A stretch of DNA of 41,573 bases from an uncultured Clostridia bacterium (GTDB lineage Bacteria; Bacillota; Clostridia; Lachnospirales; CAG-274): positions 1-41,573 of the forward strand of contig CATLIG010000020.1 in NCBI GenBank assembly GCA_949948985.1. The letters run 5' to 3'. The notes beneath the pieces are model-generated. The model ran no database searches. It saw only the letters and a program-made list of their open reading frames with translations, and was not told the DNA's origin. This document shows positions 8,696-16,378 of this stretch, in pieces. A program made the position numbers and the translations under genes. The first letter of the stretch is position 1. Every line of letters begins with the position of its first letter.

Positions 8696-9304
8696 TTATT
8701 TATTATTCTTCTTTTTATTCGTATATGTTATTTCAATTCTGTCAAAATCTTTTGTATTAATCATAATAAGTTCATTTATATTTTGTGAACAATCAATAAT
8801 AATATTTGTGTCTTTATCAAGTTTCTGATATGTAGCAAGTACTATGATAGGTTCTCTTTCAAATGGTTCGCCATATCTGTACTGACCCAAATAAGAGCTT
8901 CCGTCTTTCATAAAAACACGTATCCATGTATTTGGTTTGATTGCATCATCCCAAATATTTGAATTTGTTGTTCTTCCGATATGAAGTTTATGCAGCAGTA
9001 AATTAAACCATCTGTGAGTAATAATTTTACCTGAAATAAATCCTAAAAATGTACTGGCTATTATAAATGACAAAGTTTTTGTTATATCAGATAAGAATGA
9101 TATATTGCATTTTTGTATTATTAATTCAAAACATGTTTGTAATATGAAACTTACTGCAATACTTTTTGTAAGAAGATTTGTAAAATCATTATTATCTTTA
9201 AATGAAATCCAATAATACGCTGTTAAAAATACATATCCGTAAACAATATATGACAATATTTTTGGCAGTTCATTTATTAATTCGTTTATTTGATTATAGT
9301 CAAT
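8696..9304 (-). CDS. Membrane protein with DUF6338-like layout, probable ATT start
   Basis: About 202 residues from an ATT codon at 9304, eight bases after AAAGGAGG; the first TTG in frame (9256) has no ribosome site. The N-terminus INELINELPKILSYIVYGYV leads into two or three hydrophobic spans (FLTAYYWISF; AVSFILQTCFELII; FIIASTFLGFISG). A soluble tail follows: TWIRVFMKDGSSYLGQYRYG. Such a tail after N-terminal membrane spans resembles DUF6338-type proteins of prophages, whose function I do not know. The preceding small gene stops four bases downstream of this start, so the two are coupled. A lysogeny or exclusion role is a guess from position. Confidence 0.6.
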   Translation of the reverse strand: MDYNQINELINELPKILSYIVYGYVFLTAYYWISFKDNNDFTNLLTKSIAVSFILQTCFELIIQKCNISFLSDITKTLSFIIASTFLGFISGKIITHRWFNLLLHKLHIGRTTNSNIWDDAIKPNTWIRVFMKDGSSYLGQYRYGEPFEREPIIVLATYQKLDKDTNIIIDCSQNINELIMINTKDFDRIEITYTNKKKNNK

Positions 9305-9479
9305 AATAAATACCTCCTTTATTCTGTTTTCTTTCTTTTTTCTTTATAGGAGGCTGAATATTTTTTAATTCAACAGGACTATCTTTTGAAAAAGAAAGTT
9401 GGATTGGTGCTTTTAATGCTTTTTTTGATGAGTCGCTTGTTACATTGTCATTTGTCATATTTTGAGTATCTTCGTTCAT
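9300..9479 (-). CDS. Small basic hypothetical protein upstream of the membrane gene
   Basis: 59 residues from the ATG at 9479 after CAAGGAGAATTGGTT. Low complexity: acidic and polar at first (NEDTQNMTNDN), then proline- and lysine-rich (PPIKKKERKQNKGG). No domain recognised. Its stop overlaps the ribosome site and start of the membrane protein gene, so the two form an operon. Confidence 0.5.
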   Translation of the reverse strand: MNEDTQNMTNDNVTSDSSKKALKAPIQLSFSKDSPVELKNIQPPIKKKERKQNKGGIYY

Positions 9480-9563
9480 AACCAATTCTCCTTGATAATA
9501 TTTTTCCTATATTATACATCAACATATAACAAAATGCAGTTTTTTCGCCATATTGCAAATATA

Positions 9564-9592
9564 TTGACTTTCAAGATTTCATATGGTATAAT
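9564..9592 (+). promoter_or_regulatory. Strong promoter for the 75-residue gene
   Basis: -35 TTGACT (9564-9569), a 17-bp spacer and -10 TATAAT (9587-9592), 30 bp upstream of the ATG at 9623. Confidence 0.75.
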
Positions 9593-9622
9593 TTTCCCAT
9601 AAATTACAAGGAGGAATTCAAT

Positions 9623-9850
9623 ATGAACAAGCCTAAATTCAATTCAGAACTTGCTGCTCATAATATTGCAACAATTCTTATGCAAGCAAGTATCGGAGAA
9701 ATAGACAAAGAACAAATTCCACTTAACATGAGCCAACCTGATTTTTCACTATTTGAAAAATATTCTAATCAATATGCGCATTATTACAAAGGTTTTTATG
9801 ATGCAGCATTGAGACATTTCAATAATGTATTAAATAAAGACACAGAATAA
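9623..9850 (+). CDS. Small hypothetical protein with its own promoter
   Basis: 75 residues, not recognised. Predicted mostly helical (AAHNIATILMQASIGEI; YAHYYKGFYDAALRHFNNVL). The latter half resembles short helical phage or plasmid proteins that end in a tyrosine-rich helix. It has an excellent ribosome site (AAGGAGGAATTCAAT), its own promoter (9564-9592) and its own terminator (9854-9877), and runs against the phage genes. It is probably expressed in the lysogen. Function unknown. Confidence 0.7.
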   Translation: MNKPKFNSELAAHNIATILMQASIGEIDKEQIPLNMSQPDFSLFEKYSNQYAHYYKGFYDAALRHFNNVLNKDTE

Positions 9851-9853
9851 CAG

Positions 9854-9877
9854 AGAGGGCATTTAGCCCTCTTTATT
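9854..9877 (+). terminator. Terminator between convergent small genes
   Basis: AGAGGGC, the loop ATTTA, then GCCCTCTTTATT: a GC-rich 7-bp stem with a T tail, just after the stop of the plus-strand gene. The stop codon of the minus-strand neighbour lies in the loop. Confidence 0.7.
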
Positions 9878-10105
9878 ATATTTCTCCACATTTTTTAACG
9901 GCTCTCTTAATATTATTTTTTTACCATTTTCAATTTTGTTTGATAAATATTTTGCAATCACTTCTGATTCAATAATAGAAAAATTTTGTTCTTTCATCAA
10001 TGCGTAAATTTCTTCAACAAAATTGTCTACTTTTAAAGGATTATTAACTCCATCCCATTTTAAATTTTCATATCTAATTTTTGTAAAATTTTCATTATGT
10101 TTCAT
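9863..10105 (-). CDS. Small hypothetical protein
   Basis: 80 residues, unrecognised, soluble and charged. The middle (NFVEEIYALMKEQNFSIIESEVIAKYL) looks like two amphipathic helices of the kind seen in small phage regulatory proteins. The ribosome site AAAGGATATG precedes the ATG with acceptable spacing. It is convergent with the 75-residue gene. Confidence 0.6.
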   Translation of the reverse strand: MKHNENFTKIRYENLKWDGVNNPLKVDNFVEEIYALMKEQNFSIIESEVIAKYLSNKIENGKKIILREPLKNVEKYNKEG

Positions 10106-10134
10106 AATAAATCATATCCTTTCTAAAAATTTAT

Positions 10135-10225
10135 AATAACACAAATAGGAGCTTGTGCAAATGATTGTTGTTTTTGTAGGAAAAGACTGTCATGTCTTAT
10201 TGAGTAAGAGCCTATTTATGTTATT
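10135..10225. repeat. Long inverted repeat (20-base arms, about 50-base loop)
   Basis: 10135-10154 (AATAACACAAATAGGAGCTT) pairs with 10206-10225 at 18 of 20 positions; a small internal hairpin AAGAC/GTCTT sits between. On the plus strand a ribosome-like AGGAG in the left arm precedes a 31-codon hydrophobic frame (10161-10256, MIVVFVGKDCHVLLSK...). This may be a structured small RNA, or the remains of another type I toxin. Confidence 0.45.
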
Positions 10226-10390
10226 CTTTTCCGCCTTCTTTTTCTTTGTGAAATAAAGGAGGAGCTAATTCTAAGGTATTACGTTGTTTACCTAATTCTA
10301 TTAGTTCATTAATAGTATATTCCTTTGAAGGTTTACAGTCTGTTTTTATTTTTTCGTTTGATAAAATTCTTTTTTTGTTCTATTTTTCAT
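10221..10390 (-). pseudogene. Small gene with a frame change in an A7 run
   Basis: The ATG at 10390 has a ribosome site (CAGAGGTGTAATT) but gives only 14 codons. The -1 frame from the AAAAAAA run gives a well-formed peptide (ILSNEKIKTDCKPSKEYTIN, ELIELGKQRN, then LELAPPLFHKEKEGGKE) ending at 10221. The run sits as A AAA AAA in the starting frame, a classic slippery heptamer. The full product would be about 56 residues. Programmed slippage, decay or sequence error are all possible; no function is recognised. Confidence 0.5.
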
Positions 10391-10464
10391 AATTACACCT
10401 CTGGTATTTCTTTTTTGTTATTTAAATTTAATAGATAAGAAATGCTTATTAAATTAATTTCTGC

Positions 10465-10489
10465 CATAATGTTTTCGGAAGTCATCTAT
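10465..10489. repeat. 25-bp direct repeat, copy 2
   Basis: Identical to 8555-8579. It lies immediately after the 3' end of the structured intron-like RNA. On the minus strand it opens a 30-codon frame (10393-10485, MTSENIMAEINLISIS...) that ends in the ribosome site of the next small gene. Confidence 0.85.
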
Positions 10490-10490
10490 G

Positions 10491-10915
10491 GTGTTGTGTG
10501 ATAAAGTCAGAGGGCAGGGGAGAACCTGTTCGTTACCCTATAGACCTTTCAGGACTTTCGCCCTGTGGACTGTATGTTGCGGCAAAAGATACAATTACGC
10601 CTGTATCCCGCCGTGTCTTGTCAGTCTCTCGCGCGGTATAAAATGAAATCACACTTTCATACTGCCGTATACCGCGTCGGTGATTACCGTTTTCGTATTA
10701 AATTAAATACTTATCTCTTCGGGAACATAATCAATGATTACGCTTTTGTTGCATCCCTCCGATACCTGTAATATTACAGGCTTACGACTTCCCCCGATAT
10801 TCGACATTTTAAGATATTTCAATCTAAGGAATCCCGTTTATGTGAACGACCACATTTACGGACACTCTCTGTTTTAATTATATGGCATTATTATATAATC
10901 TTACAGAAAGGGGCA
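10491..10915 (-). ncRNA. Structured RNA resembling a group I intron at the tape measure break
   Basis: Read on the minus strand. A possible P1 is CTTTCTGT (tape measure end) with ACAGAGAG, containing a U-G wobble. A P-like element is ATATCGGGGGAAG. A large P6-like hairpin runs CGCGGTATA ... TATACCGCG. An R-like GAGAGACTGAC and S-like AACATACAGTCC give a perfect 5-bp P7 (GACUG/CAGUC). A P8-like stem lies between them, and P9-like hairpins (CAGGGCGAAAGTCCTG) follow. The order fits a group I intron, though P3 and P4 are weaker than in the intron at 22785. No endonuclease gene is inside. Where its 3' splice site lies is unclear, because the other tape measure half is 6.8 kb away. A large non-splicing structured RNA is the alternative. 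Confidence 0.5.
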
Positions 10916-13900
10916 TAGTACAAAATGATATTTGAAATGTTACATTTTATTTCACCGATTCCCGCTTTATTCATAGCAAATCCGCCAAGCAGCCCGATAA
11001 GTTCGGGAAGTCCTCCGCTAAGCAAAGTTGTTACAATATTAGATAAGGCTGTCAGAGCGTCCACAATACCGCCGATAGTTTCTCTTGACGCCGTGTCCTG
11101 AGCAAATCCAACCCAAGTTTCTTTTAATTCGTTTATTTTATACTCTAAGCTCTGTTCAATAACAGACATTTCTCTGTCCGCACTTCCCGCACTGTTTTCC
11201 ATTGCTTCAAGAGCGGCTTTTACCTGTTCGAAATTTGTAAGTATGGCTGAGCCTGCTTGAGCGCGCGTCTTTCCGAATAGTTTTTCTAAAAGTTCCTGTC
11301 TGTTCTTTTCACTCATTTCATCATATATATCTGCGATTTCACCTAAATACTGAGCCATAGACTTATATTTTGTCTGACTTTCATCAGTGAACAGAGATAT
11401 ACCCTGATTGTTATTGCTTGCTACTTTAGTTAAGTCTACAACATCGCCTTTTATGTTAGCGAGGTCTTCTGAAAGTTCTTCGGTTTCCTCATCGTATCCT
11501 CTCATTCTCATGGAAATCGAGCGCAAGGCAGTACCCATTGAGTTTTCATCCTGTAAAATCTCTTGTCCCGCTACAAAAAGGGCAACAGTTTCCTCAAATG
11601 AACCGCCCATAGCCGCCATAGCCGCCGAGGATTTACTAAGTCCGGTAACAATCTCAGCGTTGCTTGTGGCGAAGTTATTGCCGACAATATTGATTTTACT
11701 CATTATTCCGTCTTTAACGTCGTCAACATCTTTGTCAAAGGCTTTCATAACGCTTACTAATCCGTTTGTGGCGTCGTCTGTTTCAAGTCCCGGGGAAATT
11801 GAGGCGAACTGAGACGAAAGTTTAGCCATTTCAGCCGCGCTTTCTTTACTTGAATAACCAAGTCTTGACCAAGCTGCCGCCTGCGATATTATTTCTTTTG
11901 TTGTAACACCCATTTCTTTGGCTATCTCATTTGAGTCATAATAAAATTTGTTCAATTCAGAAGACGACATTTTAGCTGTTTTCTGTAAATCTATAAGAGC
12001 CGTGTCAAGTTCGGTTATTGTAATTACAGTTCTTCTTATAACATTAACAACCTGATAAGGATTTAAGTAATTAGCAGTCCAGTATGTTACAAGCTGACCG
12101 ATTTTTGCTTTTATATTATCAACAACTTTTCCGAAATTAGACGCCTCATTACTTAAATATTTTGATGATACAGACATCTTTTTCAGAGTATCGTCATAAA
12201 TAAATGACAAATTTTTTACTTCTCCCGATGCTTCTCTGACACGTATTGTCATTCTGTAAAAATTATTTCCGTCAGGAGTTTCATTATGTGACAATACTTT
12301 TTTTACCTGTCCTATACCTTTGGCATAGCTTAAAGCCGCATTTTTAGCGTCCTCAAAGTTTCTTACGTCTGACGTGTCTATAAGCTCGCCGCCGCCAAGT
12401 TTAACCCGTCTGTTGAAAGAATTGAAAAGCCTTGAAACCTCATTGTTATAAGTTTCAATATCCGAAGAGCCTTTTCTTAAATCCTCGTTAAGAGAATTTA
12501 TTTGAACTTTCATTGACGAAAATTCATCAAAAAGTTTACTTCCGTCAGCGATATTAAATTTATTAAGTTTTTCATTTGTTTTATTAATCGCTTTATCAAT
12601 ATTTGAAAAAGAATCGGCTTTATTTTTAAGACTTGCCATCTGATTTATAAATCTGTTAAGACCGCTTTCATTTGTTATTCCTGATATACTTCTTTTAAGT
12701 CCCTCAAATTCAGAGGAAACTCTGGTCAAACTAAATTTAGACTGAAAATCGTTTAACATTTGAAATGCTCTATTTTGGAAACTTTCAGAAGTATTATTCT
12801 GAACTGCTGATGTTCTCGCTTCTCTGATTCTGGATGTGCTTTCTCTGAGGATACTTGCCAGATTTTTTAAAGATTCTGTTTCTCTGACAATATCTGATAT
12901 TCCTTTAAGAAAATTTGAGCCGCCGGAAGATAAACCGTTTAGGCTTATTTTTATCTTGTCCAATGCGGCTGCTACATTTTGAAGATTTGTTCCCGCGTTT
13001 TTGTTAGCGTTAAGACCTTTAAAAATATCAGGAATATTAATACAGTCATCAATAACCATAAGAGCAGCGGCGACTTCATTTAAAGAAGCTGCTAGTGAGT
13101 TGATTTCGGAAGATTTCTCAGCCGCTTTGATAATAGAGTTCATTTCTTTAGTTATAGAATTTTTTACTTTAGAGGCATTATCCGATTTTATAGAACCTAT
13201 TTTAATTTCAGGAATTTTTATATTTGCTATAGAGTTTAATTCTTTTGAAAGAATTTTAGCCTTTTCAACGATTGCGTTAAAAGAATTTACTTCTTTTCCA
13301 ACGGACTGTCTTATATTCTGTTCGGAAGACGCTAAAGATTTTACCATATTTTTTACAGCGTTTTGTACTTCAATAGCGGCATTCTTTATGGCGTTAAGAC
13401 TTTGAACCTCTTTTGAGGCTGATTGTCTCATTTGATTTTCTTCCTGAACTATAGCTTCTGTTTTGGAATGAAAAGCGTTTTTAAGAGAGTTTACAGACTG
13501 CTCAATTTTATTGATTTCCGATGTTTCAGCGGACAGCGAGTTAATATCTGTCTGAGCGCCGGTTGAAGAAGATATTTTATTGTTATTGTTTTCAATTTTA
13601 TTTCCCGTCTTTGCGGAAGATGAAAGCGTATTTGTTCTTTCTAAAGAACCGTTAAGTTTCTCCGCGGCAGACGACATCTGTGCAATACGATTTTGAAGAT
13701 TATTATGATGTATTCTTTCAAGAGCACTTTCCAATTCTGTTATTTTTATAGAAGCAACTCCGGCAGTTTCTTTTAATTTTTCTATGGACGGAGCTTTCCT
13801 TTCCTGAGATAACTCCTTATAAAATTGTACAATTTTGTTGTCTAGTTCAGATATATCGCCTCCCGCTTTGACAAATCCCTGAAATTTATTAACAAAGTTT

Positions 13901-14685
13901 TCCTCGGTAGTAAAATTATTATATGATTTTCCCAGCTCGTTTTTGGTCATACGTAACTGATTAAGTTTATTTGTTATAGACTTCTCACTTAAATCAGTTC
14001 CTGAATTGGTAATCTTTTGTATATCCAGCATCCATGCTCTGACAGCTTCGGTTATAGAGCTTGTCTGTGATTTTATTTTTTCCGCTACAAGTGAAAAATT
14101 TACATTCCCAAAGGCTGTATTAAAATCTTTTGCTAAAGAATTAAAGCGTTTTGTATCAAATGAACCGGAGTTTTTTAAAACCGCTCCCAATTCCATAAAA
14201 GCCTCAATTTTTTTATAAATTAAATCGGTATCGCCTGAATCAATTTTAATGTTGTCTATATTTGCCCTAAGATTAGGAATAATAGCTTTTAAATTAGTAG
14301 GATTTAGATTATTTGATTTAGCGTTTGATTTTTTCCATTCTCTATCTAAAATTGCCTGTACATTTATTCCGTGCAATCCTTTATTAACAGACTCTGCGAA
14401 TTTCTGTCCCGTTATTGTTCCTTCTTTCGTAATTAAAGACTCAATATTTTTAAATTTTTGCACAATATCTGAGTCTTCAATATGTATTTCAAGATTACCG
14501 GGTTTTATTTTATGAATTTGCAGTAAAGTATTTTCTAAATCTTTTGTATTGCCTTTTAATTTAATCTCAACTCTTTGATTATTTATTTTTTGGTTTATAA
14601 CCTGTACGTCTTTGCTTATATTTGATACAAGCTCATTCATACCTTTAGAGGTGTCAAAACCAAGAGATATAACAGGATTGTCCAT
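10891..14685 (-). CDS. Tape measure protein, N-terminal half with TP901 core
   Basis: A frame of 1264 residues; the ATG follows GAGGAGGAATAAA. The first 800 residues are largely alpha-helical coiled coil, rich in S, N, E and K. Around residues 880-1240 lies the conserved phage tape measure core (TP901 family): LQKTAKMSSSELNKFYYDS, AAAWSRLGYSSKESAAEMAK, NIVGNNFATSNAEIVTGLSK and LFGKTRAQAGSAILTNFEQV. The frame then reaches a glycine-rich segment (LLGGFAMNKAGIGE) and ends 24 residues later in unrelated-looking sequence. That tail is probably intron or insertion sequence read in frame. The missing C-terminal part is at 1-3731. A total above 2500 residues implies a tail of several hundred nanometres. 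Confidence 0.9.
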   Translation of the reverse strand: MDNPVISLGFDTSKGMNELVSNISKDVQVINQKINNQRVEIKLKGNTKDLENTLLQIHKIKPGNLEIHIEDSDIVQKFKNIESLITKEGTITGQKFAESVNKGLHGINVQAILDREWKKSNAKSNNLNPTNLKAIIPNLRANIDNIKIDSGDTDLIYKKIEAFMELGAVLKNSGSFDTKRFNSLAKDFNTAFGNVNFSLVAEKIKSQTSSITEAVRAWMLDIQKITNSGTDLSEKSITNKLNQLRMTKNELGKSYNNFTTEENFVNKFQGFVKAGGDISELDNKIVQFYKELSQERKAPSIEKLKETAGVASIKITELESALERIHHNNLQNRIAQMSSAAEKLNGSLERTNTLSSSAKTGNKIENNNNKISSSTGAQTDINSLSAETSEINKIEQSVNSLKNAFHSKTEAIVQEENQMRQSASKEVQSLNAIKNAAIEVQNAVKNMVKSLASSEQNIRQSVGKEVNSFNAIVEKAKILSKELNSIANIKIPEIKIGSIKSDNASKVKNSITKEMNSIIKAAEKSSEINSLAASLNEVAAALMVIDDCINIPDIFKGLNANKNAGTNLQNVAAALDKIKISLNGLSSGGSNFLKGISDIVRETESLKNLASILRESTSRIREARTSAVQNNTSESFQNRAFQMLNDFQSKFSLTRVSSEFEGLKRSISGITNESGLNRFINQMASLKNKADSFSNIDKAINKTNEKLNKFNIADGSKLFDEFSSMKVQINSLNEDLRKGSSDIETYNNEVSRLFNSFNRRVKLGGGELIDTSDVRNFEDAKNAALSYAKGIGQVKKVLSHNETPDGNNFYRMTIRVREASGEVKNLSFIYDDTLKKMSVSSKYLSNEASNFGKVVDNIKAKIGQLVTYWTANYLNPYQVVNVIRRTVITITELDTALIDLQKTAKMSSSELNKFYYDSNEIAKEMGVTTKEIISQAAAWSRLGYSSKESAAEMAKLSSQFASISPGLETDDATNGLVSVMKAFDKDVDDVKDGIMSKINIVGNNFATSNAEIVTGLSKSSAAMAAMGGSFEETVALFVAGQEILQDENSMGTALRSISMRMRGYDEETEELSEDLANIKGDVVDLTKVASNNNQGISLFTDESQTKYKSMAQYLGEIADIYDEMSEKNRQELLEKLFGKTRAQAGSAILTNFEQVKAALEAMENSAGSADREMSVIEQSLEYKINELKETWVGFAQDTASRETIGGIVDALTALSNIVTTLLSGGLPELIGLLGGFAMNKAGIGEIKCNISNIILYYAPFCKII

Positions 14686-14697
14686 TTTATTCCTCCT

Positions 14698-15186
14698 CTA
14701 TTTAAACGATATTAGTGAATAAGATTTTTGCTGTGCTTTCCTTTTGGCGTCAGGCAAAAGAGTTTTTTTCCAGCTTGATTTTAACGAATTTCTGAATTGA
14801 AGCATATATTCATAAGGCTTAATTGAATTGGATATGCCTAAATTTGGGTTTCCGTGATATCCGTCTAAAAATGAGTCAAAAGCGTTTATTCCGTTTGTGC
14901 TGTACTCGTATTGAACGTCAATACCGTCTTCCGATAATCTGATACCGCCCTCAAAATATCTGTTCTGATTTTTATAGTAAGGCTCATATGAACGATTTAA
15001 TCCTTTTACACGAGTATAATATTTTGGAGTGTAATCATTATAAAACTTTTGTATTACATGTATATATTCATTTACTATTTGAGTTCTGGCATTTTCAGCC
15101 ATATTTGCGGTGATATTATTTACATATTTTCTTATGTCTTTTTTTATCACTCCGGTGTTAATCTTAATCTGTGATTTACCTTTTAT
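14698..15186 (-). CDS. Conserved tail protein preceding the tape measure, probable ATA start
   Basis: About 162 residues counted from an ATA at 15186, which lies 8 bases after AAGGAG. The only in-frame ATG upstream (15225) sits on the T tail of a terminator and has no ribosome site. Sequence is rich in tyrosine and lysine (YYTRVKGLNRSYEPYYKNQN; FDSFLDGYHGNPNLGIS). Similar-sized proteins lie just upstream of tape measure genes in Clostridia phages, and this one stops 12 bases before the tape measure start. A tail assembly role is inferred from position only. Confidence 0.65.
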   Translation of the reverse strand: MKGKSQIKINTGVIKKDIRKYVNNITANMAENARTQIVNEYIHVIQKFYNDYTPKYYTRVKGLNRSYEPYYKNQNRYFEGGIRLSEDGIDVQYEYSTNGINAFDSFLDGYHGNPNLGISNSIKPYEYMLQFRNSLKSSWKKTLLPDAKRKAQQKSYSLISFK

Positions 15187-15225
15187 AAAATCATCTCCTT
15201 GGATTTGTTTTTGTTGTTTTTGCAT

Positions 15226-15253
15226 TAAAAAAACGTCTCAAAAAAGGCGTTTG
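15226..15253 (-). terminator. Terminator upstream of the pre-tape-measure gene
   Basis: On the minus strand AAACGCCT, a short T-rich loop, then AGACGTTT and further T residues. The stem resembles the one at 8641-8666 (AACGTCTC ...). It separates the gene at 15186 from the upstream chaperone-like genes. Confidence 0.6.
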
Positions 15254-15357
15254 AATTATAAAATATTTATATTTTAATGATTGTATTTTTTCTTAAAATA
15301 TTCATTATTTTAAGGATTAAACAGTATTTCTATTTAGATTTATTAATTTTTATTCTG

Positions 15358-15709
15358 TTATATCGTTTTTTTTATCCATTCTTTCAATTTACTTACAACA
15401 CTCAGAGAAGATTGATAATTACATTCGTCATAAATTCCATCAAGAAGATAGTATTGAAGCTCCCGTTTACTAAAAGGCGCTTTAGCTATGTATTTACAGT
15501 GAGTATAATAGCAAAGCATTTCAAATGGGTCATTTAGCAATTTACTGATATTATCAAATATTTTATATTTTATATTTTATCGCTATATAGTTATAATCAT
15601 CTTCCCAGTTTTCAGGGATTTCGCCAAGAAGACGATTCCATTGGTTATGGTTAAGGTCATTTATTATTTCCGCTAATGTTTCTATTAAATTATCAGGTGA
15701 TATTTCCAT
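15358..15709 (-). pseudogene. Tail-assembly-type gene put out of frame by a 7-bp tandem repeat
   Basis: The ATG at 15709 opens a 48-codon frame ending at 15563 (MEISPDNLIETLAEIINDL ... NYIAIKYKI). The downstream frame 15358-15540 continues in the same style. If one of three AAAATAT units (15558-15578) is removed, the two join exactly as IAIKYKIFDNISKLLNDPFE, giving a 114-residue protein. The unit length is not a multiple of three, so copy number switches the gene on or off. It lies between the 192-residue gene and the tape measure, where phages usually encode a tail assembly chaperone. The upstream frame also extends back over the end of the 192-residue gene, so a frameshift fusion is another possibility. 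Confidence 0.65.
15558..15578. repeat. Three tandem 7-bp units (ATATTTT) inside a coding frame
   Basis: Three perfect copies in a row, with part of a fourth unit. Two copies give an open 114-codon gene; three copies, as here, give an early stop. This is the hallmark of a slippage-prone contingency tract. Confidence 0.85.
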
Positions 15710-15755
15710 TGTAATCCGCTTCTTTGTTTTTACCTTATTTTTTAACAGCGGAATA

Positions 15756-16334
15756 TTATTTATTATTCTTTTTAATAAAACCGGACAATTTTTTAACAAT
15801 ATTTTCGGCGTCTTTTCCGTCAATACTTTCAAAAGACTTGACTGCCGATGCAATTAAAGGTTCTGAAATTTTAGAAATAATTGTCATAACTCTTTGTATC
15901 TGGTCTGAAACAAATATCTGAGGACTTGTAAACTGTGTGATTGTATCGTCAAGAACCATATCGACAACAGTTTTAAACTCATTTATTTCCTTTTCGGGAA
16001 TTTTTGATATAATAGCTTCAAGCAGTCCTGTAGAGGCGAGAACGTCATATTCGTCTAAAAAAGAACTGTTCTTTTTATTTTCAGTTAAATTTGTATATTC
16101 CGTAATAACAGTTCTTATATAAAACAAGTATCTTAACGTACTTGATAATTTGAAATTTTTATTTTTATCAAAAGAAGAACAATTAACAATATTTTGGGCA
16201 AATCCTACCTTTAAATTATAAGGAAGATATTGTTTAATTTCCAGTTTTTCTTTAATATATTTTTCCTGTAACTGTGTTGATTTAATTTCAAGATAATCTT
16301 TTACAAATTTTCCTATAGTTATTTTTTCGTTCAT
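15756..16334 (-). CDS. Probable tail assembly chaperone-like protein
   Basis: 192 residues, mostly helical, with a good ribosome site (AAGGAGAAAACATT). No motif gives a firm identity. The place between the tail tube gene and the tape measure, the acidic/helical character, and a following gene in a shifted, overlapping frame all suit the gpG-type tail assembly chaperone. The C-terminus (FESIDGKDAENIVKKLSGFI) overlaps the start of the next frame. No strong slippery heptamer is visible at the end (ATTAAAAAGAAT is the best). Identity is inference from synteny. Confidence 0.5.
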   Translation of the reverse strand: MNEKITIGKFVKDYLEIKSTQLQEKYIKEKLEIKQYLPYNLKVGFAQNIVNCSSFDKNKNFKLSSTLRYLFYIRTVITEYTNLTENKKNSSFLDEYDVLASTGLLEAIISKIPEKEINEFKTVVDMVLDDTITQFTSPQIFVSDQIQRVMTIISKISEPLIASAVKSFESIDGKDAENIVKKLSGFIKKNNK

Positions 16335-16378
16335 AATGTTTTCTCCTTTTTTATTAAATTTTAGTATTTATTAAATAG

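Noticed and set aside
8575-10485. MTSENIM mini-peptides as real genes
   Set aside because: No ribosome site precedes either copy, and the frames diverge immediately after the DNA repeat.
10565-10771. 68-codon plus-strand ORF
   Set aside because: It lies antisense to the structured intron-like RNA, and its codons follow RNA stems.
10491-10915. Group II intron
   Set aside because: I found no GTGYG start, no domain V (the usual 34-base hairpin ending in AY) and no reverse transcriptase; group I pairings fit better.
11408-11812. Long plus-strand ORFs within the tape measure, portal and capsid genes
   Set aside because: They mirror the codon pattern of the real minus-strand genes and lack ribosome sites.
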